The translations under genes and the position numbers were made by a program. Below the pieces are notes generated by a model. It worked only from the letters and a program-made list of their open reading frames with translations, did not search any database and was not told the origin of the DNA. 64,000 nt of DNA, from positions 62,001 to 126,000 of the forward strand of contig WELA01007991.1 in NCBI GenBank assembly GCA_009602735.1. Direction: 5' to 3'. This stretch comes from Mesotaenium endlicherianum (lineage: Eukaryota > Streptophyta > Zygnematophyceae > Zygnematales > Mesotaeniaceae). Of this stretch, positions 7,521-15,716 are shown one piece after another. Each line of letters opens with the position of its first letter. Positions within the stretch are counted from its first letter, which is position 1.

Positions 7521-9959
7521 ATGACGATTAGTTACAACTGGCTGAGTGAATACCTGCCTATCTCTGAGGTGGGTATGGCAGAGATACTGGCACCTGAGAA
7601 ATTAGCGAAGATCCTGACTTCCATCGGACTGGAAGTAGAGAGTATGGAACGCCATGAGCGCGTCAAAGGCGGCCTCCAGGGGCTGGTTATTGGCGAAGTG
7701 CTTACCTGTGAACCCCATCCGAATGCCGATAAGCTAAAAATTACCACCGTAAATACCGGTGAACCTGCCCCTTTACAGATTGTTTGTGGCGCTGCAAATG
7801 TGGCGGCAGGCCAGAAAGTGGTAGTGGCTACCGTGGGTACTACCATTTACCCGGCAACCGAAGAGCCGCTGACCATGCGGGTAGCCAAGATCAGGGGAGT
7901 GGAAAGCTACGGTATGATCTGTGCCGAAGATGAGATCGGGCTGGGAACCAGTCACGATGGTATCCTGGTGTTGCCTGAGAACCTGGTACCAGGCACGCCT
8001 GCTGCCGATTATTTCAAGCCCTACAGCGACTGGGTTTACGAAATAGGCCTCACCCCCAACCGCATGGATGCCATGAGCCATTTTGGTGTGGCGAAAGATG
8101 TTTGCGCCTATCTCAGCCATCATCACCGCGAAGTAAGGCCGGTGAGTCCCTTCACAGATACCTGGAAAGCAGATAACCAGTCACTCCCCATCAAGGTGGA
8201 GATCGAAAATACAGAGAGCTGCCGCCGTTATGCCGGTGTGAGTATTACCGGCGTTATCGTGAAAGAGTCACCGCAATGGTTAAAAGATAAATTGGTTTCC
8301 ATTGGACAGCGACCCATCAACAATATCGTGGACATCACGAATTTCATTCTTCATGAAACGGGCCAGCCACTGCATGCTTTTGATGCAGCGGCGATCATTG
8401 GTAATACCGTGATCGTTAAAAACCTGCCCGAGGGCACTGCCTTCACCACACTGGATGAAAAAGAACGCAAGCTGGGCGCTGATGATTTGATGATTTGCAA
8501 TGCCCGGGAAGGTATGTGTATCGCCGGTGTTTTTGGTGGTTTAAAAAGCGGCGTCAAAGAAAGTACACGGGCTATTTTCCTGGAAAGCGCCTGGTTCAAT
8601 CCCGTTAGTATCCGCAAAACATCGGTGCGGCATGGTTTGCGAACCGATGCCGCTACCCGTTTTGAAAAAGGGGTAGATATCTCCAATACAGTGAATGTGC
8701 TGAAAAGAGCGGCTTTGATGATCAAAGAAATAGCAGGCGGACAAATAGCGAGTGATATCGTAGATGTATATCCTCAGCCTTTGCCCAAAACAGAAGTGGC
8801 GCTGAAGAATCATTACCTGAAAAAACTGAGCGGTAAAAATTATCATCCCGATAAAGTAAAAAGAATACTCACCGCCCTGGGTTTCGAGATTGTGAAAGAA
8901 GGGTTGGATGAATTGCTGGTAGCTGTTCCTTACAGCAAGCCGGATATCAGCATACCCGCTGATATTGTGGAAGAAATTGTGCGGATAGACGGACTGGACA
9001 ATATCGCCATTCCTTCGTCGATCACGATCAGTCCGGCTGTGGATGCCCTGGGTGCAAAAGAAGCCTGGAAAGACAAGATGGCCAATTACCTGGTGGGACA
9101 AGGCTTTGCGGAGATTCTTACCAATTCCATTACCAGCAGCAAGTATTTCGATGAAGCTACCCTGGCTACCACGGTGAAAATGATAAACAACCTGAGCGCC
9201 GAACTGGATGTGCTGCGACCTTCCATGTTGGAAACAGGTTTGGAAACTATTGCGTATAATATCAACAGAAAAAATAACCACCTGCGTTTATTCGAGTTTG
9301 GCAAGACTTATGCGGTAGATGCAGCGGGCGTTTACCAGGAGCCGGAACATCTTTGTCTTTACCTGACCGGTAAGCAGGGCGAAGATGGTTGGCGGGCCAG
9401 GGCTTCACAGCTCGACCTGTATGCTGCGAAAGGAGTGGTATCGGCGCTGACGGCGCTTTGCGGGCTAACCGATCTGCGTTTTACCAGGCCCGATGAAGGA
9501 GTGTTGTTGCTGGAGTTTTATCACGGAAAACAATTGCTGGGTACGCTGGAAGAAGTGAGCAGGAAGAAGTTGCAGGCTTTTGATCTTCGCCAGGATGTAT
9601 ATTTCATCGATATACAGTTAACCGCTATATTGAAAGCAGCTGGTAAGCAAAAGATCGTGTATAAGGAGGTGAACAAGTTCCCTGCCATGCACCGCGATCT
9701 CGCCATGGTGGTAGACAGCGTTACTTCTTACGAAGCGATGGAAGCAGTAGTGCACAAGCTGAAGCTGCCGAGACTGAAAAACATGCAGCTCTTCGATGTG
9801 TTTGAGAGCGACAAACTGGGCGCCGGGAAAAAGTCGGTAGCCATCAGTTTTACTTTCATGGACGATGAAAAAACGCTGACCGATAAAGAAGTGGATGCGA
9901 TGGTAGCAAAACTGGTACAAGGTTTGGAGAAAGAATTGGGCGCTGAAATTAGAAAATAA
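7521..9959 (+). CDS. pheT: Phenylalanine-tRNA ligase, beta subunit
   Basis: 812 aa, standard for bacterial PheT. Domains in order: a tRNA-binding OB fold (about 40-155, with GEVLTCEPHPNADKLKI and GAANVAAGQKVVVA), the B3/B4 editing domain (about 210-390), the B5 domain (about 405-475), the catalytic-like core and a C-terminal anticodon-binding ferredoxin fold (about 715-812, starting at NKFPAMHRDLAMV). With the alpha subunit (pheS, not in this window) it charges tRNA-Phe. It is preceded by a good promoter and followed after 38 bp by a coiled-coil gene and zapA. Confidence 0.98.
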   Translation: MTISYNWLSEYLPISEVGMAEILAPEKLAKILTSIGLEVESMERHERVKGGLQGLVIGEVLTCEPHPNADKLKITTVNTGEPAPLQIVCGAANVAAGQKVVVATVGTTIYPATEEPLTMRVAKIRGVESYGMICAEDEIGLGTSHDGILVLPENLVPGTPAADYFKPYSDWVYEIGLTPNRMDAMSHFGVAKDVCAYLSHHHREVRPVSPFTDTWKADNQSLPIKVEIENTESCRRYAGVSITGVIVKESPQWLKDKLVSIGQRPINNIVDITNFILHETGQPLHAFDAAAIIGNTVIVKNLPEGTAFTTLDEKERKLGADDLMICNAREGMCIAGVFGGLKSGVKESTRAIFLESAWFNPVSIRKTSVRHGLRTDAATRFEKGVDISNTVNVLKRAALMIKEIAGGQIASDIVDVYPQPLPKTEVALKNHYLKKLSGKNYHPDKVKRILTALGFEIVKEGLDELLVAVPYSKPDISIPADIVEEIVRIDGLDNIAIPSSITISPAVDALGAKEAWKDKMANYLVGQGFAEILTNSITSSKYFDEATLATTVKMINNLSAELDVLRPSMLETGLETIAYNINRKNNHLRLFEFGKTYAVDAAGVYQEPEHLCLYLTGKQGEDGWRARASQLDLYAAKGVVSALTALCGLTDLRFTRPDEGVLLLEFYHGKQLLGTLEEVSRKKLQAFDLRQDVYFIDIQLTAILKAAGKQKIVYKEVNKFPAMHRDLAMVVDSVTSYEAMEAVVHKLKLPRLKNMQLFDVFESDKLGAGKKSVAISFTFMDDEKTLTDKEVDAMVAKLVQGLEKELGAEIRK

Positions 9960-9997
9960 AACTACCCAACCCGATTATTTGGAAGTAACTTAGAGAG

Positions 9998-10294
9998 ATG
10001 GTTGATCTTGAGTCACAGATTAAAAACATACAGGAGAAGTTGCATCAGTTGTTGCGACAGCAGCAACTATTGCAGAAAGAGAACCATCGCCTGAGAAGAG
10101 AGATAGACAGGGCAACGCAATTGAGCCAGGAAAAAGAAGACCTTGCTATGTTGCTGCAACAGCAGATAGATGCTTTGAAACTGGGCGGTGGCTCATCATC
10201 ATCACGCAGTGAGGAGGATAAAGCGACGCTGGAAAAAAGGATCGACGGCTACCTGAAAGAGATCGATAAATGTCTTGCTTTACTGAATGCTTAA
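9998..10294 (+). CDS. Small coiled-coil protein upstream of zapA
   Basis: 98 aa. Residues 1-62 are almost pure amphipathic helix rich in Leu, Gln, Glu and Arg with heptad spacing (LHQLLRQQQLLQKENHRLRR), followed by a Gly/Ser linker (GGGSSSSRS) and a second short helix. No enzymatic motif or membrane segment. It sits between pheT and zapA, 3 bp before the zapA start, so it is probably translationally coupled to zapA. A role with ZapA at the division ring, analogous to the coiled-coil protein ZapB of Proteobacteria, is an inference from shape and position only; no sequence homology to ZapB is claimed. Confidence 0.85.
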   Translation: MVDLESQIKNIQEKLHQLLRQQQLLQKENHRLRREIDRATQLSQEKEDLAMLLQQQIDALKLGGGSSSSRSEEDKATLEKRIDGYLKEIDKCLALLNA

Positions 10295-10297
10295 GCC

Positions 10298-10597
10298 ATG
10301 TCAGAACTGATCCCCGTAAATATTGTCATTGCCGACCGCAGTTACCGGCTTCGTATCCAGTCGGAGGACGAAGAAGCTGTTCGCAAAACGGCAGCCCTCA
10401 TCAACGATAAGATAGCCGAATTCCGCAGCAACCTTGCCGGGAAAGACATGCAGGACTATGTAGCCATGGTGCTGCTGTGGTTCGCTACCGAACAGAACCA
10501 GTCGGGCATGGACCTGGTAAAATGGGGTGAAGCGGCAGCCGGACTATCATCCCTCGAAAAAATGCTGGATAAAGCCCTCTCTGAAAACCAGATTTAA
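10298..10597 (+). CDS. zapA: Cell division protein ZapA
   Basis: 99 aa, the normal ZapA length. The N-terminal part (PVNIVIADRSYRLRIQSEDE) is the conserved ZapA head, with the following segment KTAALINDKIAEFR, and the C-terminal half is a helix for dimer/tetramer coiled-coil formation. ZapA bundles FtsZ filaments in the cytoplasm at midcell. Position between the coiled-coil gene and rny is the usual Bacteroidota arrangement. Confidence 0.92.
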   Translation: MSELIPVNIVIADRSYRLRIQSEDEEAVRKTAALINDKIAEFRSNLAGKDMQDYVAMVLLWFATEQNQSGMDLVKWGEAAAGLSSLEKMLDKALSENQI

Positions 10598-10701
10598 GGC
10601 ACATCTTACTTATCTTCGCCGTCTATCATTTACTTATTGCAGGAAAATGAGATGTGATAAACACAACAGGATTGTGAACCATTTTAAAAATCGCCAGAAA
10701 C

Positions 10702-12267
10702 ATGGACCAGACAGTTGTCTCGATAATTATTGGAGTTGTTGCTTTGATCGTAGGCCTTATAGCGGGTAAGCTGATTTTCGCCAAAAACACCCAGAAAAAA
10801 GTAGAAGAAGCCGAAATCCAGGCCAAAAACATCGTCAAAGAAGCCGAACTCAGGGCCGAGACCATCAAAAAAGAAAAACAGCTCGAAGCCAAAGAACGTT
10901 TTGTGCAACTCAAGGCAGAGCACGATAAAGAGGTATTGGAGCGTAACCGCAAGATAGGTGAGTCGGAAAACCGCGCCAAGCAGAAAGAGATCACGATTAA
11001 CCAGAAAGAAGCGGCGCTGGACAAGCAGATGAAGGAGAATGAGGCCATCAAGGAAAACCTGAACCGTCAGATCGAGGTGGTGAACCTTAAGCGTACCGAG
11101 CTGGAAAAACACCAGGAAGAACATATCCGCCGGCTGGAAAAAATAGCCGGACTGAGCGCTGAAGAAGCGCGTGCGCAGTTGGTGGAAAGCCTGAAACAGG
11201 AAGCGCATACCCGTGCCCTGGCTTTGCAGCAGGAGATCATTGAAGATGCCAAGCAGAAAGCCAATAAGGAAGCCCGTAAGATCGTGATACAATCGATCCA
11301 GCGTACGGCTGCCGAGCAGACCATTGAAAATACCGTTACCGTTTTTAACCTGGAAACCGATGAGATCAAGGGCCAGATCATTGGCCGTGAGGGTCGTAAT
11401 ATCCGCGCCATTGAAGCGGCAACGGGTGTTGACCTGATTGTGGACGACACTCCCGAAGCCATTGTACTTTCTTCTTTCGATCCATTGAGAAGGGAGATTG
11501 CCCGTTTGAGCTTGCAAAGACTGGTAGCGGATGGCCGTATCCACCCTGCCCGTATTGAGGAAGTAGTAGAAAAGACCCGCCGTCAGTTGGAAGAGCAGGT
11601 GATGGAAATAGGAGAGCGCACCGTTATTGAAATGGGTATTCATGGATTGCATAAGGAACTGGTGCGTATGGTAGGTAAAATGCGTTTCAGGTCTTCATAC
11701 GGACAAAACCTGCTCATGCACAGCCGCGAGACCGCCAATTTGTGCGCCATCATGGCTTCGGAGCTGGGTATGAACCCCAAGCTGGCCAAGCGTGCAGGTC
11801 TTTTACACGATATAGGTAAAGTGCCCGATGAGGAAACCGAATTGAGCCATGCGCTGCTGGGTGCCAAGCTGGCTGAAAAATATGGAGAGAACCCCGCTGT
11901 GGTAAATGCAATCGGCGCCCACCACGATGAGATGGAGATGCAATATGTGATCTCGCCCATTGTACAGGCTTGTGATGCCATCAGCGGTGCCCGTCCCGGT
12001 GCCCGCCGCGAAATCATGCAGCAATACCTCCAGCGTATCAAAGACCTGGAAAACCTGGCCCTGGCTTATCCTGGCGTGGAAAAAGCTTATGCTATCCAGG
12101 CCGGCAGGGAGCTGCGGGTGATTGTGGAAGCGGAAAAAGTGTCTGATACCGACAGCGACAAACTCAGCTTCGAAATAGCCCAAAAAATACAGACCGAAAT
12201 GACCTATCCGGGGCAGATCAAGGTTACCGTTATCAGGGAGAAAAGGGCAGTGAACGTAGCGAGGTAA
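10702..12267 (+). CDS. rny: Ribonuclease Y
   Basis: 521 aa, the family's usual length. Residues 5-25 form a single N-terminal membrane anchor ([18 protein letters not shown]), followed by a long charged coiled coil (about 30-190), a KH RNA-binding domain (about 205-270, [20 protein letters not shown]) and an HD metal-dependent phosphohydrolase domain with LLHDIGK near residue 368. RNase Y is a membrane-bound endoribonuclease that initiates mRNA decay. It starts 104 bp after zapA; a weak -7-like TATCTTCG at 10611-10618 may add a promoter. Confidence 0.97.
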   Translation: MDQTVVSIIIGVVALIVGLIAGKLIFAKNTQKKVEEAEIQAKNIVKEAELRAETIKKEKQLEAKERFVQLKAEHDKEVLERNRKIGESENRAKQKEITINQKEAALDKQMKENEAIKENLNRQIEVVNLKRTELEKHQEEHIRRLEKIAGLSAEEARAQLVESLKQEAHTRALALQQEIIEDAKQKANKEARKIVIQSIQRTAAEQTIENTVTVFNLETDEIKGQIIGREGRNIRAIEAATGVDLIVDDTPEAIVLSSFDPLRREIARLSLQRLVADGRIHPARIEEVVEKTRRQLEEQVMEIGERTVIEMGIHGLHKELVRMVGKMRFRSSYGQNLLMHSRETANLCAIMASELGMNPKLAKRAGLLHDIGKVPDEETELSHALLGAKLAEKYGENPAVVNAIGAHHDEMEMQYVISPIVQACDAISGARPGARREIMQQYLQRIKDLENLALAYPGVEKAYAIQAGRELRVIVEAEKVSDTDSDKLSFEIAQKIQTEMTYPGQIKVTVIREKRAVNVAR

Positions 12268-12272
12268 ATTTA

Positions 12273-12304
12273 TTTGGGATTCTACGCTACACCCCTTACC
12301 TTTG
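12273..12304 (+). promoter_or_regulatory. Promoter of rplS
   Basis: TTTG at 12273-12276, a 20-bp spacer and TACCTTTG at 12297-12304 match the Bacteroidota -33/-7 consensus. The start codon is at 12327, giving a leader of about 16 nt. Confidence 0.78.
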
Positions 12305-12326
12305 CCGTCCGTTAAAATTTAAAGTT

Positions 12327-12677
12327 ATGAACGCAGCAGTTCAGTTTGTACACGACCAGTTGACAGCTAAAAAAGAGCACCCGAAGTTCAAAGCCGGTGA
12401 TAATGTGACCGTTAAATATAAGATTATCGAAGGTGGTAAAGAGCGTATCCAGGATTTCCGTGGCGATGTGATCAAATTACAGGGCCAGGGAGCTACGGCT
12501 ACTTTCACCGTTCGTAAGATCTCTGACGGCGTAGGTGTGGAGCGTTTGTTCCCCCTGTTGTCACCCAATATCGATTCTATCGTGTTGAACAAAACCGGTA
12601 AGGTTCGCCGCGCGAAACTGTTCTACCTCCGTGAGAGAAGTGGTAAGAGCGCTCGTATCAAAGAAAAACGTTTCTAG
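12327..12677 (+). CDS. rplS: 50S ribosomal protein L19
   Basis: 116 aa, normal for L19. The conserved features [35 protein letters not shown] and the basic C-terminus [20 protein letters not shown] are all present. L19 sits at the 30S/50S interface. It appears to be a single-gene transcript, with its own promoter at 12273-12304 and a strong terminator at 12698-12737, rather than part of the usual rpsP-rimM-trmD-rplS operon. Confidence 0.98.
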   Translation: MNAAVQFVHDQLTAKKEHPKFKAGDNVTVKYKIIEGGKERIQDFRGDVIKLQGQGATATFTVRKISDGVGVERLFPLLSPNIDSIVLNKTGKVRRAKLFYLRERSGKSARIKEKRF

Positions 12678-12697
12678 TATTTTTAGGAAAATATTGC

Positions 12698-12737
12698 AAA
12701 GCGGAAGGCTAGGTAAAACTAAACTTCCGCTTTTTTG
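12698..12737 (+). terminator. Rho-independent terminator after rplS
   Basis: AAAGCGGAAG (12698-12707) pairs perfectly with CTTCCGCTTT (12724-12733) over a 16-nt loop, followed by further T residues. It lies 20 bp after the rplS stop. Confidence 0.88.
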
Positions 12738-12792
12738 TTAAGTCTTAGAAAGGTTAATTAAATTTTATGGAGGTGGGCTATTGTTTTAGTCT

Positions 12793-12800
12793 TACCTTTG
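12793..12800 (+). promoter_or_regulatory. -7 promoter box of tatA
   Basis: TACCTTTG matches TAnnTTTG; no convincing -33 TTTG was found at the expected distance. The box lies downstream of an in-frame ATG at 12767, which argues that the tatA start is the ATG at 12824 and not the upstream one. Confidence 0.55.
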
Positions 12801-12823
12801 GTGTCCTCAAAAACATTTATTTT

Positions 12824-13024
12824 ATGGGTAATCTCGGATTCCAAGAGATCTTATTGATCGCGGTTGTTGTGCTCGTTTTATTTGGTGGCAGAAAAATTCC
12901 TGAATTTATGCGTGGCCTTGGTAAAGGCATTCGTGAATTCAATGATGCTAAGAACAATGTGAAGAAAGAACTGGAAGAAGGTATGAAAGAAAAGGATCAT
13001 CCTGAGACTCCTGCCAGCAACTAA
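12824..13024 (+). CDS. tatA: Sec-independent protein translocase TatA/TatE family
   Basis: 66 aa from the ATG at 12824. It shows the TatA plan: a short N-terminus (MGNLGFQE), one transmembrane helix ([13 protein letters not shown], residues 9-21), the FGGRKIPE hinge and an amphipathic helix ([17 protein letters not shown]), then a charged tail. TatA oligomers form the pore for folded twin-arginine substrates together with TatC, which is not nearby. An in-frame ATG at 12767 would add 19 residues but overlaps the promoter box, so the shorter start is preferred. Confidence 0.93.
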   Translation: MGNLGFQEILLIAVVVLVLFGGRKIPEFMRGLGKGIREFNDAKNNVKKELEEGMKEKDHPETPASN

Positions 13025-13063
13025 CCATCTTCATTATTTTCTCTCTAAAAAGTATTCTGGCCT

Positions 13064-14503
13064 TTGTTTCGTTTCAGCACAATCAAAGACTACCATAAGG
13101 CATTACAGAACGGCCAAACCACCTGTGTGGAGGCCGTTCGTTTTTATGTAGATGCTATCCATGCAACAGCCTCACTGAATGCATACCTGGAAGTGTACGA
13201 AGAAGAAGCCCTTGAAAGGGCCGCAGCACTTGATGCGCAGCGCACAGCAGGTGGAACTTTTGGCGCGCTTCATGGAGTAGTGGTAGGATTGAAAGATGTG
13301 TTGTGTTACAAAGGCCATGTTGTTTCAGCTGCATCACGCATACTGGATGGCTTTCATGCTATTTACCATGCTACTGCCGTAGAAAAATTATTGGATGCCG
13401 GCGCCATCATCATCGGCCGCCATAACTGCGATGAATTTGCGATGGGCAGCAGTAATGAAAACTCTGCTTTCGGTGTGGTAAAGAACGCGCTTGATACAAC
13501 AAGAGTACCGGGCGGATCATCGGGTGGATCGGCTGTAGCTGTGCAGGCAGGTCTTTGTATGGTGAGCTTAGGTAGCGATACCGGAGGCTCTGTTCGACAA
13601 CCGGCAGATTTCTGTGGGATCATCGGCCTCAAACCTACCTATGGAAGGATTTCCCGTTACGGACTGATCGCTTATGCTTCTTCGTTTGACCAGATAGGTA
13701 TTTTTGCCGGCTCCATCGAAGATGCAGCTCTCACGCTGGAAGTGATTGCCGGCGCAGATGCATTCGACAGCACGGTTTCTGAACAGCCGGTTCCCGCGTA
13801 TACGCAAGTGCTGGAAACAGCTTCAGACAAACCTCAATACAAACTGGCTTATTTCAGGGAAGCGCTGGAACATCCCGGGCTCGACCCCGAGATCAAAGCG
13901 GCAACGGAAGCTTATATAAAAAAGCTGTCCGATGCCGGACATACTGTTGAGGCGGTCGATTTTGAATTGCTGGAATATGTGGTGCCTGCTTATTATGTGC
14001 TTACCACTGCCGAAGCCTCCAGCAACCTGTCGAGGTACGATGGCGTAAAATATGGTTACCGTGCTCCCGGTCAGGATATGGACCTTACCGCTTTATATAA
14101 AGCTACTCGCAGCCAGGGTTTCGGTAAGGAAGTGCAACGCCGTATCATGCTGGGTAGTTTTGTGCTGAGTGCCGGGTATTTCGACGCCTATTTCACCAAA
14201 GCGCAACAAGTAAGGCGAATATTGAGCGACAGAACAAAAGCTATTTTCTCGCAATACGATGCACTGATTTCCCCTACGGTTCCTTCACCGGCCTTCAAAT
14301 TTGGCGAAATGAGCCATGATCCGGTGGAAATGTTCCTGGCTGATATCTATACTGTATTTGCCAACCTGGTAGGTATTCCGGGTATATCCATCCCCCTTTT
14401 CAAACACTCCAATGGCATGCCCTTCGGCCTGCAGGTCATGGCTTCTCATTTCGATGAGGTATCTTTGCTGCGTATTTCAAAAGACATGATGTCTTTGCAG
14501 TAA
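13064..14503 (+). CDS. gatA: Aspartyl/glutamyl-tRNA amidotransferase subunit A
   Basis: 479 aa amidase-signature protein. The catalytic triad is visible as Lys in VVGLKD (near 76), Ser in PGGSSGGSA (near 151) and Ser in SDTGGSVRQPA (near 175). GatA releases ammonia from glutamine for conversion of Glu-tRNA-Gln (or Asp-tRNA-Asn) by GatB with GatC; neither is in the window. The frame has no ATG upstream of the conserved N-terminus (FRFSTIKDYHKAL); the best start is TTG at 13064, with a stop codon 18 bp upstream. It follows tatA by 39 bp. Confidence 0.96.
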   Translation: MFRFSTIKDYHKALQNGQTTCVEAVRFYVDAIHATASLNAYLEVYEEEALERAAALDAQRTAGGTFGALHGVVVGLKDVLCYKGHVVSAASRILDGFHAIYHATAVEKLLDAGAIIIGRHNCDEFAMGSSNENSAFGVVKNALDTTRVPGGSSGGSAVAVQAGLCMVSLGSDTGGSVRQPADFCGIIGLKPTYGRISRYGLIAYASSFDQIGIFAGSIEDAALTLEVIAGADAFDSTVSEQPVPAYTQVLETASDKPQYKLAYFREALEHPGLDPEIKAATEAYIKKLSDAGHTVEAVDFELLEYVVPAYYVLTTAEASSNLSRYDGVKYGYRAPGQDMDLTALYKATRSQGFGKEVQRRIMLGSFVLSAGYFDAYFTKAQQVRRILSDRTKAIFSQYDALISPTVPSPAFKFGEMSHDPVEMFLADIYTVFANLVGIPGISIPLFKHSNGMPFGLQVMASHFDEVSLLRISKDMMSLQ

Positions 14504-14522
14504 AAGCCCAAAAATCGTATTC

Positions 14523-15584
14523 ATGCGTTGGTTCGGGATCAATCTTCATAGTCCCATTGCTGTTTCCAGGCTCACCCTGGTAGGTTTTGCTTTTATGACG
14601 GGCGGGATGACCACCCTGTCGTTTACCCACGCTTACGCTGATAAACCTTTGAGTGATTCCACCATTGACGGCAAATATGGTTTCAAGAGTCTTTTCAAGA
14701 ATGATCATTTCGATGCTACCAAGCCCTATGCAGCCCAGTTGAATCCGCGGGCTGTTTCTTTTGTGGAAGAATATATCAGAAAACAAGGTAAAGAGCTGGA
14801 GCGGATGAAAAGCTGGGGCCGGCCGTATTTTGACCTGTACGATAATATCCTGGACCAATATGGTTTGCCCAGGGAGATGAAATACCTGAGTGTGATCGAG
14901 AGTCACCTTAATTCCGGGCTGGTATCCTGGGCAGGCGCCGTAGGTCCCTGGCAACTGATGGATTACGAGGCCAGGCGTTTTGGCCTGCGGGTAGGTGGCA
15001 GGGGCGATGAGCGGATGGATTATTATAAGAGCACCCATGTGGCGGCTAAGCTCATGAAAGAGTTGTATGATGAGTTTGGCGACTGGCTGCTGGTGGTAGC
15101 AGCTTACAATGGTGGCAGCGGCAGGGTGAGGCAGGCGATACGAAAAGCAGGCAGCCGTGATTTCTGGAACCTGCAATATTACCTGCCGGAAGAGACGCGA
15201 AACCACGTTAAAAAATTCATCGGTACCCATTATATATTTGAGGGCAGTGGCGGCCTCACGACTATGACAGCCAGCGAAACAGAAGTACAAAAAGCAGCCA
15301 TGCTTCGTCCGCAGGAAGTAGTATTAAGCGCTGATGAACTCGCGGGAAGTACTGTGGTGGAGGTGAGCGGACGGTATCATTCTACGGTATTGATACAGCA
15401 ACTCTCTCTCGATCCTATACAATTTCAAAAATGGAATCCCGGTTTCGATAAGGCCTTATCGGCGGGAAAGAAATACAGTTTACGTCTTCCCAAAGACAAA
15501 TTGCCTGCATTCGAAGCGGCTAAATCGCAAATACTCATGGAGTCGCTACGGTTACTGTTACAGGGTAACTTGGGAGCAAAGTAG
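14523..15584 (+). CDS. Lytic murein transglycosylase (MltD-like SLT domain)
   Basis: 353 aa. A hydrophobic N-terminal segment (about residues 12-38, ending FTHAYA) looks like a signal peptide. The SLT lysozyme-like domain spans about 95-245, with catalytic Glu126 in YLSVIESHLNS, then GAVGPWQLM and AYNGGSGRV, all diagnostic. Residues ~275-335 resemble a degenerate LysM-type wall-binding repeat. The enzyme cleaves the MurNAc-GlcNAc bond in peptidoglycan, leaving anhydro-MurNAc. It lies 19 bp after gatA and may be co-transcribed. Confidence 0.92.
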   Translation: MRWFGINLHSPIAVSRLTLVGFAFMTGGMTTLSFTHAYADKPLSDSTIDGKYGFKSLFKNDHFDATKPYAAQLNPRAVSFVEEYIRKQGKELERMKSWGRPYFDLYDNILDQYGLPREMKYLSVIESHLNSGLVSWAGAVGPWQLMDYEARRFGLRVGGRGDERMDYYKSTHVAAKLMKELYDEFGDWLLVVAAYNGGSGRVRQAIRKAGSRDFWNLQYYLPEETRNHVKKFIGTHYIFEGSGGLTTMTASETEVQKAAMLRPQEVVLSADELAGSTVVEVSGRYHSTVLIQQLSLDPIQFQKWNPGFDKALSAGKKYSLRLPKDKLPAFEAAKSQILMESLRLLLQGNLGAK

Positions 15585-15616
15585 ATGCAGAAATCTGCAA
15601 ATAGTTTAGAAAATCT

Positions 15617-15643
15617 TTAAAAAGGCGTTTTTTATCGCCCTTT
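15617..15643 (+). terminator. Weak hairpin after the transglycosylase gene
   Basis: AAAAAGGCG and CGCCCTTT flank a T-rich loop about 35 bp after the stop codon. Pairing is imperfect (one bulged base) and the following T run is short, so this is only a possible terminator. Confidence 0.4.
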
Positions 15644-15716
15644 AATTGAATATTAATCAATAAAATTTCCTTTTCCTGAATGTGTTTTTTATTTTATCAT
15701 ATCTAAAACACACTAC

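Noticed and set aside
10598-10701. Possible 6S RNA between zapA and rny, where some Bacteroidota carry it
   Set aside because: The gap is only 104 bp, too short for a 6S RNA of about 180 nt, and no long-range stem with a central bubble is visible.
15617-15716. A riboswitch in the leader of the TonB receptor at 15717
   Set aside because: The 131-bp gap is AT-rich and shows only a weak hairpin; no cobalamin-type conserved box was recognised.
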